Shown here: in pieces, positions 1 through 5,544 of the stretch
Position numbering within the stretch: the first letter of the stretch is position 1
Layout of the letters: each line of letters opens with the position of its first letter
Source: Comamonas sp. lk
GTDB lineage: Bacteria > Pseudomonadota > Gammaproteobacteria > Burkholderiales > Burkholderiaceae_C
Direction of reading: 5' to 3'
Length of the DNA: 5,544 bases
Assembly: GCA_945898105.1 (NCBI GenBank)
Contig: CAMDHL010000161.1
Span: 1-5,544, forward strand
The notes under the pieces: model-generated
What the model was told of the DNA's origin: nothing
Databases searched by the model: none
Seen by the model: only the letters and a program-made list of their open reading frames with translations
Program-made: the position numbers and the translations under genes

Positions 1-229
1 CGGTCACTTCAAAGCGTACCGCCACGCCCTCGCGCTGCACGCTACCTTCGACTACCAAGCCGCCCAAACGGAAGGTGCGGCCCTCTGGGGCTTCCTTGGC
101 CGATATTTGAGAAGGTGAATAGAAAAATACCAGATTGCTCTGAAAAGCGCTCAGCACCAAAGCGGTGGCGCCACCGACCACGGCAAGAATGCCCAAGGCG
201 ATAGCAAAGCGTTTACGACGTGGCGTCAT
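1..229 (-). CDS. ccmE: CcmE, periplasmic haem chaperone of cytochrome c maturation (N-terminal part; 3' end outside window)
   Basis: CcmE receives haem from CcmC on the periplasmic face, holds it covalently through a histidine, and passes it to the CcmF/CcmH ligation machinery. Seen here are 76 complete codons, about half of a usual CcmE of roughly 150 residues. The start is basic (MTPRRKR), followed by one membrane anchor at about residues 8-29. Next come the family's typical [11 protein letters not shown] segment (residues 32-42) and [11 protein letters not shown] (54-64), the first strands of the OB-fold beta barrel. The haem-binding histidine lies beyond the left edge and cannot be checked. 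The ATG at 229 is supported by an AGGA ribosome site 8 bases upstream and by the position of the anchor. The gene overlaps the end of ccmD by 17 bases, so it is probably translationally coupled. Identification rests on these motifs plus its place as last gene after ccmABCD. Confidence 0.93.
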   Translation of the reverse strand, partial: MTPRRKRFAIALGILAVVGGATALVLSAFQSNLVFFYSPSQISAKEAPEGRTFRLGGLVVEGSVQREGVAVRFEVT

Positions 230-401
230 GCGCGGTTTCCTGTTCCGATAGTTCACGTGCAGTTTGCACACTTTCTCGCTGCCCGGCACGCGCCAGCAAG
301 ATTTCGACAACGATGCAAATCAGCACCACCGCGTAAGAGCCCCAGACATACAAGCCATAGCCGCCCATGGCCCAAAACGCTTCCCAACTCTCCCAGATCA
401 T
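213..401 (-). CDS. ccmD: CcmD, small membrane adaptor of the haem exporter complex
   Basis: CcmD is a small inner-membrane protein that holds CcmE to the CcmABC complex and is needed for release of haem-loaded CcmE. This 62-residue protein has the usual CcmD size. Near its N terminus is the family's hallmark, [12 protein letters not shown] at residues 12-23, followed by one hydrophobic span continuing to about residue 37. After that comes a basic LLARAGQR stretch and a polar, acidic tail (38-62). The start ATG overlaps the ccmC stop as ATGA, and a strong AGGAG site precedes it by 8 bases. The gene ends with TAA inside the ccmE start region. CcmD sequences are short and weakly conserved, but motif, size and position agree. 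Confidence 0.93.
   Translation of the reverse strand: MIWESWEAFWAMGGYGLYVWGSYAVVLICIVVEILLARAGQRESVQTARELSEQETAHDATS
238..241 (-). promoter_or_regulatory. Ribosome binding site of ccmE
   Basis: An AGGA core on the minus strand sits 8 bases before the ATG at 229 and lies inside the ccmD coding sequence. It decides the ccmE start and shows that ccmE can be initiated separately even though it overlaps ccmD. Confidence 0.6.
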
Positions 402-1138
402 GCGACCAACTCCTGCACCCAGCGGGAATGGCGCTCGCGTTGCAAAATAATGCTGCGAACCCGGTACAAAGCCATAGCAATGCTATAGGCCCAAAAGGCC
501 AAGGCCATGAGCAGCATGGCCCACAGCATGGTCTGCGCCATGCTAGAGCCCTTGGTAACCGATACCGAAGCGCCTTGGTGCAAAGTGTTCCACCACTTCA
601 CTGAAAAATAAATAATCGGTACGTTGACTGCGCCTACCAAAGCCACCAGGCCCCCGGCGCGGTCAGCGCGGCGTGGGTCGTCGATCGCACTGGTCAGGGC
701 GATGTAGCCCATATACAAAAAGAACAAAATCAATTCCGAAGTGAGCCGCGCGTCCCATACCCACCAGGTGCCCCACATGGGCTTACCCCAAAGCGCGCCG
801 GTCCATAAGGACAAAAACGTAAACATGGCGCCGGTAGGAGCCAGCGCCTGGGTCATCATGCCGGACAAACGTGTATTAAAGGTAAAGCCCAGAAAGGCCC
901 AAAAGGCCATCGCCAGATAAATCACCATGGACATCCAGGACGCGGGCACGTGGACAAAAATAATGCGGTAGCCCTCGCCCTGCTGAAAATCCGTGGGTGC
1001 GATAAAAAAGCCCATGTACAAGCCGACCGATGCCAAGACCACGGCCAAGCCAGCAAACAAGGGCCAGAGCCGACCGGCAAGCGGGTAGAAGGACTGCGGT
1101 GCAGCCCATTGAAACCAACGAATTCTTAATTGTTCCAT
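398..1138 (-). CDS. ccmC: CcmC, WWD-domain haem handling protein of cytochrome c maturation
   Basis: CcmC is an inner-membrane protein that presents haem at the periplasmic surface and loads it onto CcmE. The 246 residues match the usual CcmC length (E. coli about 245). The tryptophan-rich WWD motif is complete: MWGTWWVWDARLTSE at about residues 121-135, facing the periplasm in the family topology. The two haem-ligand histidines expected on either side are present: His63 in FVHVPASW and His187 in NTLHQGAS. About six membrane spans can be drawn (near 28-46, 66-88, 97-115, 133-152, 163-180, 203-224). The C terminus is basic and cytoplasmic in character. The start ATG directly follows the ccmB stop (no gap), and the TGA stop overlaps ccmD as ATGA. 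Length, single WWD domain and neighbours separate it from CcmF and CcsA/ResC, which are larger or lie in other gene contexts. Confidence 0.97.
   Translation of the reverse strand: MEQLRIRWFQWAAPQSFYPLAGRLWPLFAGLAVVLASVGLYMGFFIAPTDFQQGEGYRIIFVHVPASWMSMVIYLAMAFWAFLGFTFNTRLSGMMTQALAPTGAMFTFLSLWTGALWGKPMWGTWWVWDARLTSELILFFLYMGYIALTSAIDDPRRADRAGGLVALVGAVNVPIIYFSVKWWNTLHQGASVSVTKGSSMAQTMLWAMLLMALAFWAYSIAMALYRVRSIILQRERHSRWVQELVA
410..414 (-). promoter_or_regulatory. Ribosome binding site of ccmD
   Basis: AGGAG on the minus strand lies 8 bases before the ccmD ATG at 401, within the last codons of ccmC. It is the strongest Shine-Dalgarno sequence seen in the operon and fixes the start of this small gene. 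Confidence 0.65.
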
Positions 1139-1804
1139 TTACTCAAGCGCTATGCGCAAAGCCACTGCACAGGCCCAAGGCCCGAAAAAACCAGCCAGCA
1201 GCAGCATGGCCATCAATATCGACATCTGCGCCGAATAACCCAGTCCACTCAGCTGCGCTTCCACTGCGCCCGAACCAAAGACCAAGGCCGGAATATACAG
1301 AGGCAGCACCAACAGCGACAACAAAACCTCGCCACCGCGCACCCCCAAGGTCAAGGCCGCTCCCACCGCCCCAATGAAGGAGAGCAAAGGCGTACCCACC
1401 AGCAGGGACAGCAGCAAGACCCCGATGGTCGGCACATCCAAGCCAAACTGCACCGCCAACAGCGGCGAGAGCAGCGTCAGCGGCAGGCCCGAGAGCAGCC
1501 AATGTGCAGTCACCTTGGCCGCCACCAACACCGGCAGCGGGGCTTGGGACAAACCCATTTGCTCCAGCGAGCCGTCCTGATAATCGGGCGCGAACAAGCG
1601 ACCTAGCGACAATAAACTGGCCAACATTGCCCCTACCCACAATATGCCCGGCGCAATTTTTCGCAAGGTCTCAGGCTCGGGCCCGATCGCCAGCGGAAAC
1701 AAGGTGGCCACCACCACAAAAAAGAACACCGCCGTCAGCACCTCGCTTTTGCGCCGCAGCGCCAGCCGCAGGTCGCGCTGCAAGACGGCCATAAATGCAC
1801 TCAT
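1139..1804 (-). CDS. ccmB: CcmB, membrane subunit of the CcmAB ABC transporter
   Basis: CcmB is the integral membrane partner of the CcmA ATPase. Together with CcmC and CcmD it drives release of haem-loaded CcmE. From the ATG at 1804 the product is 221 residues, the normal CcmB length (about 220). An N-terminal RDLRLALRRKSE segment (10-21) resembles the coupling region of the family. It is followed by about six hydrophobic spans. The diagnostic loop LFAPDYQDGSLEQ at about 70-82 and the later VLPLYIPALVFGSGAV (166-181) are both clear. The open frame continues upstream into ccmA, but the ATG at 1804 overlaps the ccmA stop as ATGA and gives the family length, so I chose it; another ATG lies four codons downstream. 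No strong ribosome site is visible, which fits translational coupling to ccmA. The TAA stop abuts the ccmC start. Confidence 0.96.
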   Translation of the reverse strand: MSAFMAVLQRDLRLALRRKSEVLTAVFFFVVVATLFPLAIGPEPETLRKIAPGILWVGAMLASLLSLGRLFAPDYQDGSLEQMGLSQAPLPVLVAAKVTAHWLLSGLPLTLLSPLLAVQFGLDVPTIGVLLLSLLVGTPLLSFIGAVGAALTLGVRGGEVLLSLLVLPLYIPALVFGSGAVEAQLSGLGYSAQMSILMAMLLLAGFFGPWACAVALRIALE

Positions 1805-2415
1805 GCGCCCAGGCGGTAGCTGCAGCTCCGCCCTCCGATGTTCACCGGCTGGTGGCTGGTAAACAAAACCATGCCGCCGCGCGCCAGGTGCGCCTCCATG
1901 AAACCCGCTACCAAGGACTGTGCCGGGCCGTCCAGCGCCACAAAGGGCTCGTCCAAAAGCCATAGGGGCTGCGTCTGCAATACCAGACGTGCCAAGGCCA
2001 CGCGGCGCTTTTGCCCCTGAGAGAGGACGCGCACCGGCAATGCGGCTCGACTACCCAGCCCTAGGCGCTGCAACGCCGCTAAAGCCGCCTCCCGGGCGAA
2101 CGATGTGCCGGCTATGGCAGCCCCGGCTTGCAGGTTCTCAACCGCATTAAGTTCTTCTTTGAGAGCCAGTTGGTGGCCCAGATAAAGCAAATCCTGGGAG
2201 AGGCGGCAAGCGCTGCTACCCAGGAGTTCGCCCTGCCAGCGCACTTCGCCCTGAGCCGCGGGCGAGAAGCCCGCCAAGATGCGCAGCAGACTGGTCTTGC
2301 CCACGCCATTGCCGCCCTCCAGGTGCAGGCATTCGCCGGGCGCCAACTCAAAACCCACCCCGCTAAACAGGGTTTGGTCTGCGCGAACACAGGAAAGATT
2401 GGAAACAGACAGCAT
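1801..2415 (-). CDS. ccmA: CcmA, ATP-binding subunit of the cytochrome c maturation ABC transporter
   Basis: CcmA is the cytoplasmic ATPase whose hydrolysis is used to release haem-loaded CcmE from CcmC/CcmD. The 204-residue product has all ABC motifs: Walker A GGNGVGKT at 34-41, a Q-loop-like region before LLYLGHQLALKEELNAVENL (77-96, typical of CcmA), signature LSQGQKRR at 131-138, Walker B LWLLDEP at 151-157 with catalytic Glu156, D-loop ALD (160-162) and switch His188. The LSQGQKRR form and the LGH..LK..L..EN pattern are characteristic of CcmA among ABC ATPases. I chose the ATG at 2415, which gives MLSVSNLSC and the usual length. A TTG at 2439 would add eight residues, without better support. 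No clear Shine-Dalgarno sequence precedes either start. It is the first gene of the operon; the upstream 209-base gap should hold the promoter. Confidence 0.96.
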   Translation of the reverse strand: MLSVSNLSCVRADQTLFSGVGFELAPGECLHLEGGNGVGKTSLLRILAGFSPAAQGEVRWQGELLGSSACRLSQDLLYLGHQLALKEELNAVENLQAGAAIAGTSFAREAALAALQRLGLGSRAALPVRVLSQGQKRRVALARLVLQTQPLWLLDEPFVALDGPAQSLVAGFMEAHLARGGMVLFTSHQPVNIGGRSCSYRLGA

Positions 2416-2479
2416 GCAAAAAATGTGGCCGGGCGACAAAGCAATGCTGCACCATGGCCCGAAGGCACACCCGTTTAAA

Positions 2480-2495
2480 GCCAGAAGAACTAATG
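2480..2495. repeat. Direct repeat copy 1 upstream of ccmA
   Basis: GCCAGAAGAACTAATG on the plus strand. It shares an exact 11-base core AAGAACTAATG (2485-2495), and GCCA before it, with the copy at 2576-2590; one inserted G separates the two matched parts. Nearest edge is 65 bases before the ccmA start. Confidence 0.65.
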
Positions 2496-2502
2496 TAGCA
2501 GA

Positions 2503-2528
2503 GCGGATTTCTCCGCATTATTCAATGC
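2503..2528 (-). repeat. Two small abutting hairpins in the ccm leader region
   Basis: On the minus strand the sequence reads GCATT-GAAT-AATGC (2528-2515) followed by GCGGA-GAAA-TCCGC (2516-2503). Both have perfect 5-base stems and 4-base loops. The second has a GNRA-type GAAA loop, which is stabilising in RNA. They share two bases, so both cannot be complete at once. No T-run follows, so this is not an intrinsic terminator. Confidence 0.45.
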
Positions 2529-2543
2529 ATCTCTTGGGCTCAA
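2517..2543 (-). promoter_or_regulatory. Possible sigma70-type promoter for the ccm operon
   Basis: On the minus strand, TTGAGC (2543-2538) could act as a -35 box and AATAAT (2522-2517) as a -10 box, five of six bases matching TATAAT. The 15-base spacing is short of the ideal 17. Transcription would start near 2509 and leave a leader of about 95 bases before ccmA. The call is weak and depends mostly on position. Confidence 0.22.
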
Positions 2544-2575
2544 TCGGCCTCAGGGTCTTTGGAATCGATGCAAGT

Positions 2576-2590
2576 GCCAAAGAACTAATG
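2576..2590. repeat. Direct repeat copy 2 upstream of ccmA
   Basis: GCCAAAGAACTAATG on the plus strand. It matches 15 of the 16 bases of copy 1 with one base missing, 95 bases away core to core (about nine helical turns). It lies 35 bases beyond the stop of the hydantoinase-like gene in that gene's reading direction. Confidence 0.65.
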
Positions 2591-2624
2591 CTCTGATCGC
2601 GAGATTCTTCAACAATCTGAAATA

Positions 2625-4619
2625 CTAGGGCCGCCCAACCGCCCGCGCGGTCACCACGGCCTGCATCAGGCCACGGTCGTCCACCGCATTGGGGTAATAG
2701 CTTTTGTGCTCGGACAGTTCCACCTCGGGTTGCGCGGCGCCCATGCCTTTGACCGCCGCCACTGCTGCCTGTTCTGCGGCGCTATGGGCCGCTTGCAAGG
2801 CGGCAGCCGCATCGCCAAAGCTCTGCGTGTTGGTGGCTCCGGTGACGCGGAATACGCCGCTTCCGTCGCCATGCACTTCCACCACTGCGGTGTGAGCCAC
2901 TACGCCAGTGGCAGCGCCGACGGCATTGGCCACATCGCAGTTAGGCGGGAACACCACGTCGCAACCCAGGCGGCGCGCAAGCTCACCGTAAAAGACCTTA
3001 ACGGGTCCGCCCACCGCCACCACCGGCACCGAGGGTTTGATGCTGACCTGGGCCAGGCCGACGAGCGAATCTCCGTTGCATATCGCCTGGCTGATGCGGT
3101 CATCGGGTAGGCTAAACCCCAGCGCGGTATCCAAAATCACGCGGGCACTTAGGCGTACGGTTTCGCTCCACACGGCGTGGGCATAAGCGCGGGTGCGCTC
3201 CTCGGTCGGCATCTTCATTTCACGCAGACGGCAGCCTAATTGCGCTGCCAAGTAAGCACCTTCGCGCGACCAATTCGCTTGCATGTCCAGCACATGGGCA
3301 GCATCTGAAGGCGTGAAACCAGCCACTTGAATCAGGCCTTTACGCTGTAACGAAGCAATGGCGCGCTGCGCGTTCATTGAGGTCGCCAGCATGCGCATGG
3401 GCGTGGGGCCGGGGCGCACCTGCGCCAGCAATTCGCTTTCGCGGGCAGAAAGTTCATCCGACAGGCGTGGCCCTTTGGCGCCAAATGGCAGCAGGACAAA
3501 ACGGCCTTGCAAAGAGTTGCCACCATCAACGTCGGCCAAATCGGCTTGCAACATCGCAATGGTCTGCGGATAGCGCGCCGCCAAAAGAGACACCGGCACG
3601 ATGCGCTGGGGCCGCACTTCCAAGCGCCCGTTGCCTGCCAGCGCCACTTCGCTATCGCCACCCAGGCCGATAGTGCGCACGTCGATGGCGCGCACCATGG
3701 TGCGCCAGCCCCCTACCTCTGCACCGTCTGGGTTGACTCGCGGTAGGCCGTCGATCAACGCGCCCACATCCGTGGTGGTACCGCCCATGTCCGACAAAAT
3801 GAAATTGTCCAGTCCGCTCAGCCAGCGCGCTCCGACCAAACTGGCTGCCGGCCCGGAGAGCACGGTTTCAATCGGCCGCTTGGCCACGCTGTGCGCAAGC
3901 GCCAAGGTGCCATCGCCTTTGACGATCATGAGCGGGCATTGGATTTGCAATTGCGCCATGGCGCGTTGCACTGCGTCGATCAGGTGGGTGACGCGGGAAA
4001 TCAGGCGGGCATTGAGCGTTGCCGTCAGCGCGCGGCGTGGCGCGTCCAGGCTGGAGGACAGCTCGGTGGACAAGGTGACCGGTTTGCCGGTCTTTTCTAC
4101 GATGCGCGAGCGCACGAGTTGCTCATGTGCCGGGTTGCGCACCGCAAAAGCGGCCGCTACCGCAAACGCGTCTACCTGCGGCGCCATGCGTTCTATGGCT
4201 TCGTCCAGCGCGTCTAAATCTAGGGCTGCGGCCTGTTCGCCGTTGTGGTCGTGGCCACCGGAAATGCGCTCGATCGCCATACCGGGAAAGGCCTTGGTTA
4301 TGCCGGTACGCTCGGCCATGCTGGCATCAAAACCTACCAGCAGCACGCCCACCGCGCTGCCATGACCTTCCACCACGGCGTTAGTGGCCAAGGTGGTGGA
4401 CACCGAAACCAGCGCAATATCCTGTGCCCGCAGGCCCTGGGGCAAGGCGGCAATCGCCTGGGTAATGGCATCGGCAACGCCTATCGACAAATCGCCTTTG
4501 GTGGTGATGGATTTGGCAGTAGCTATGACACGCTGGCTGGCTGCTTCAATAATCGCGGCATCGGTATAGGTGCCGCCGGTGTCAACGCCAATCAGGTACT
4601 GGGAGGAAACTGGATTCAT
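2625..4619 (-). CDS. Hydantoinase/oxoprolinase family protein (HyuA-like)
   Basis: A complete 664-residue protein of the HyuA/5-oxoprolinase family, whose members use ATP to activate cyclic amides (hydantoins, 5-oxoproline) or ketones for hydrolysis or carboxylation in the cytoplasm. The N-terminal domain opens with phosphate loop GVDTGGTYTD (11-20). The main domain has SGPAAS (255-260), second phosphate loop DMGGTTTDVG (277-286), TIGLGGDS (316-323), adenosine-site GGP (537-539) and CDVANAVGAATG (561-572). This is the actin/sugar-kinase-like fold, intact throughout. Length fits stand-alone HyuA-like proteins (about 650-700) and is about half of fused eukaryotic-type oxoprolinase. The ATG at 4619 precedes the first beta strand closely; a TTG at 4634 would add five residues. 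No HyuB-like subunit, transporter or acetone-carboxylase gamma gene is adjacent, so the substrate cannot be named. It reads toward ccmA but is separated by 209 bases, so it is probably not in that operon. Confidence 0.9.
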   Translation of the reverse strand: MNPVSSQYLIGVDTGGTYTDAAIIEAASQRVIATAKSITTKGDLSIGVADAITQAIAALPQGLRAQDIALVSVSTTLATNAVVEGHGSAVGVLLVGFDASMAERTGITKAFPGMAIERISGGHDHNGEQAAALDLDALDEAIERMAPQVDAFAVAAAFAVRNPAHEQLVRSRIVEKTGKPVTLSTELSSSLDAPRRALTATLNARLISRVTHLIDAVQRAMAQLQIQCPLMIVKGDGTLALAHSVAKRPIETVLSGPAASLVGARWLSGLDNFILSDMGGTTTDVGALIDGLPRVNPDGAEVGGWRTMVRAIDVRTIGLGGDSEVALAGNGRLEVRPQRIVPVSLLAARYPQTIAMLQADLADVDGGNSLQGRFVLLPFGAKGPRLSDELSARESELLAQVRPGPTPMRMLATSMNAQRAIASLQRKGLIQVAGFTPSDAAHVLDMQANWSREGAYLAAQLGCRLREMKMPTEERTRAYAHAVWSETVRLSARVILDTALGFSLPDDRISQAICNGDSLVGLAQVSIKPSVPVVAVGGPVKVFYGELARRLGCDVVFPPNCDVANAVGAATGVVAHTAVVEVHGDGSGVFRVTGATNTQSFGDAAAALQAAHSAAEQAAVAAVKGMGAAQPEVELSEHKSYYPNAVDDRGLMQAVVTARAVGRP

Positions 4620-4714
4620 GAATGCTTCATGCAAATAGGAGATGATGGGGCTCAGGGCAGCGCAGGCGGCCCGGCCAAACCCCGTATTGTGACCACGCTA
4701 TCCGACGCAAAACT
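4620..4714. other. Divergent intergenic region
   Basis: These 95 bases separate the starts of the minus-strand hydantoinase-like gene and the plus-strand metallophosphoesterase, so promoters for both should lie here. I see no convincing -35/-10 pair in either direction and no strong ribosome site. A GAAG lies a few bases before the 4619 ATG. The G+C-rich middle (about 4650-4680) has no clear repeat. Confidence 0.5.
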
Positions 4715-5544
4715 ATGGCCAGCCAATTACCTCAAATGCCTGCAGGGCCAAAGCCCACGCTGCAGGACTACATCGTGCGCAGCGATTTGGGCGGCCACAG
4801 CCCAGGCGGCAGTGGCCAGAGCCTGCTCAGCCTGGTGCATATTAGCGACGCACACGTCATGGACAGCGCTTCGCCAGCGCGCTGCGAATGGGTGGAACTG
4901 CTAGCGCACGAGCCCTTGTGGCAACCGCTCTTGCACATGCACAGGCCTTATGAAGCGCTGACCCACTTTGCCCTGGCCGCGCACGTCGACGCATTGGGCT
5001 CCAACCCGCTGGCCCCTGCGAGCGGCCAGCCCTTCGACTTGGCGGTTTTTACAGGCGACAACATCGACAACGCCCAGGCCAATGAATTGCAGGCATTTTT
5101 GAACCTGGTGCGCGGCGGGCAGGCGTCTTTGTCCGCCTATGGCGGAGTGCATGACATGGAAGGCGCCCAGGCTTGGCTGAGCGCGCAGCCGAACGGCCTC
5201 TGGCCATACTGGTGCCCCCAGGCTGCCCTGCCCTGTGCGGGTAAGGCCATGGGTTTACCGGTCATCGAAGACTTTTTGGCGCGCGCCAGCGCGGTAATGA
5301 ACAGCCGGGGCCTGGGCTTTGCCTGGACCAGCGTGGCAGGCAACCATGATGTGCTGCGCCAGGGCACGGCCCTGAGCAATGCGGCGCTGGAGGCTATCGC
5401 TACCGGTGCGCGCAAAACCCTGGCGCAGCCAACCGGCTTTATGCCTGCGGACCCGCTGAACGCATTTTTGGACACGCCCGACGCGTTTTCCCAGACAGAA
5501 TCCGGCGCAGGCACGCGGGCGATAGCGCCGGATGCAGAGCGGCG
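4715..5544 (+). CDS. Calcineurin-like metallophosphoesterase (N-terminal part; 3' end outside window)
   Basis: An open frame of 276 codons runs off the right edge without a stop. It carries the ordered metal-binding motifs of calcineurin-like phosphoesterases: HISDAHV with Asp45/His47, FTGDNIDN with Asp115/Asn116, and VAGNHDVL with Asn210/His211/Asp212. The HISDAHVMDSASPAR stretch (42-56) followed by a HRPYEALT segment (76-83) resembles the PPA1498-type group (TIGR03767), from memory only. These two-metal enzymes cleave phosphoesters; the substrate of this group is not established. The later histidine motif (GHxH) should lie past the edge. The frame opens after a TGA at 4643, and ATG 4715 is its first usable start; ATG 4736 is an alternative. 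Neither has a good ribosome site. No signal peptide is visible, so the protein seems cytoplasmic. Between the second and third motifs (residues 119-204) is a long insertion containing YWCPQAALPC. Confidence 0.85.
   Translation, partial: MASQLPQMPAGPKPTLQDYIVRSDLGGHSPGGSGQSLLSLVHISDAHVMDSASPARCEWVELLAHEPLWQPLLHMHRPYEALTHFALAAHVDALGSNPLAPASGQPFDLAVFTGDNIDNAQANELQAFLNLVRGGQASLSAYGGVHDMEGAQAWLSAQPNGLWPYWCPQAALPCAGKAMGLPVIEDFLARASAVMNSRGLGFAWTSVAGNHDVLRQGTALSNAALEAIATGARKTLAQPTGFMPADPLNAFLDTPDAFSQTESGAGTRAIAPDAER

Larger units (their letters stand above)
2416..2624. other. Intergenic region upstream of the ccm operon (probable operon leader)
   Basis: This 209-base, AT-richer gap lies between the stop of the hydantoinase-like gene and ccmA; both genes read on the minus strand. 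It contains a direct repeat, two small abutting hairpins and a weak promoter-like pair, listed separately. A third weak inverted repeat, AGATT/AATCT with a 7-base loop (2602-2618), lies just after the hydantoinase stop. It has no T-run, so I do not call it a terminator. I see no convincing gene here. The ccm promoter is expected in this region by position. Confidence 0.7.

Noticed and set aside
1805..1963. N-terminal extension of the ccmB frame
   Set aside because: It lies in another frame of ccmA, would lengthen CcmB well beyond the family size, and the ATGA overlap at 1804 gives a better start.
2524..2596. 23-codon plus-strand open frame in the ccm upstream gap (begins MHLLGSIGLRVF)
   Set aside because: No ribosome site, no recognisable family, and it overlaps the repeat; could be a gene remnant but cannot be supported.
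2602..2618. Inverted repeat AGATT/AATCT as a terminator of the hydantoinase-like gene
   Set aside because: Only five mostly A/T pairs and no T-run on either strand, so not a convincing intrinsic terminator.
3601..4365. 254-codon plus-strand open frame
   Set aside because: Entirely antisense within the hydantoinase-like gene; low-complexity Ser/Ala/Arg-rich composition typical of a shadow frame in G+C-rich coding DNA.
4245..4904. 219-codon plus-strand open frame
   Set aside because: Most of it lies antisense to the well-supported hydantoinase-like gene, and its end overlaps the metallophosphoesterase in another frame. Its protein has no recognisable motif.
5137..5514. 125-codon minus-strand open frame
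   Set aside because: Antisense to the metallophosphoesterase, which has the ordered metal-binding motifs; the minus-strand product has no motif.

Overview
The window looks like chromosomal DNA from a Gram-negative proteobacterium, most plausibly a betaproteobacterium of the Burkholderiales/Comamonadaceae type. This rests on the moderately high G+C content, the protein flavour, and a cytochrome c maturation (ccm) operon next to a solitary hydantoinase/oxoprolinase-family gene. The taxon is inferred from sequence character; no database search was possible.

Layout. Positions 1-2415 hold five minus-strand genes in the order ccmA-ccmB-ccmC-ccmD-ccmE, read from right to left. ccmE is cut by the left edge. 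The genes are packed very tightly: ATGA overlaps at ccmA/ccmB and ccmC/ccmD, an abutting junction at ccmB/ccmC, and a 17-base overlap at ccmD/ccmE. This is one translationally coupled operon for System I haem handling. CcmA and CcmB form the ABC transporter core, CcmC is the WWD-domain haem-handling membrane protein, CcmD is the small membrane adaptor, and CcmE is the periplasmic haem chaperone. The downstream genes usually found with it (ccmF, ccmG, ccmH) would lie to the left, outside the window.

Positions 2416-2624 are a 209-base AT-richer intergenic region upstream of ccmA. It carries a near-perfect 15/16-base direct repeat about 95 bases apart, two small abutting hairpins and a possible but weak promoter. 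It is the only part of the window not explained by genes. Positions 2625-4619 (minus) encode a full-length HyuA-like hydantoinase/oxoprolinase-family protein with an intact nucleotide-binding fold but no HyuB partner beside it. After a 95-base divergent intergenic region, a plus-strand calcineurin-like metallophosphoesterase starts at 4715 and runs off the right edge.

Overall the window is mostly ordinary core and accessory metabolism. I found no mobile element, CRISPR array, RNA gene, defence system or clearly new system. The best candidates for a second look are the repeat structure upstream of ccmA and the unusual metallophosphoesterase.
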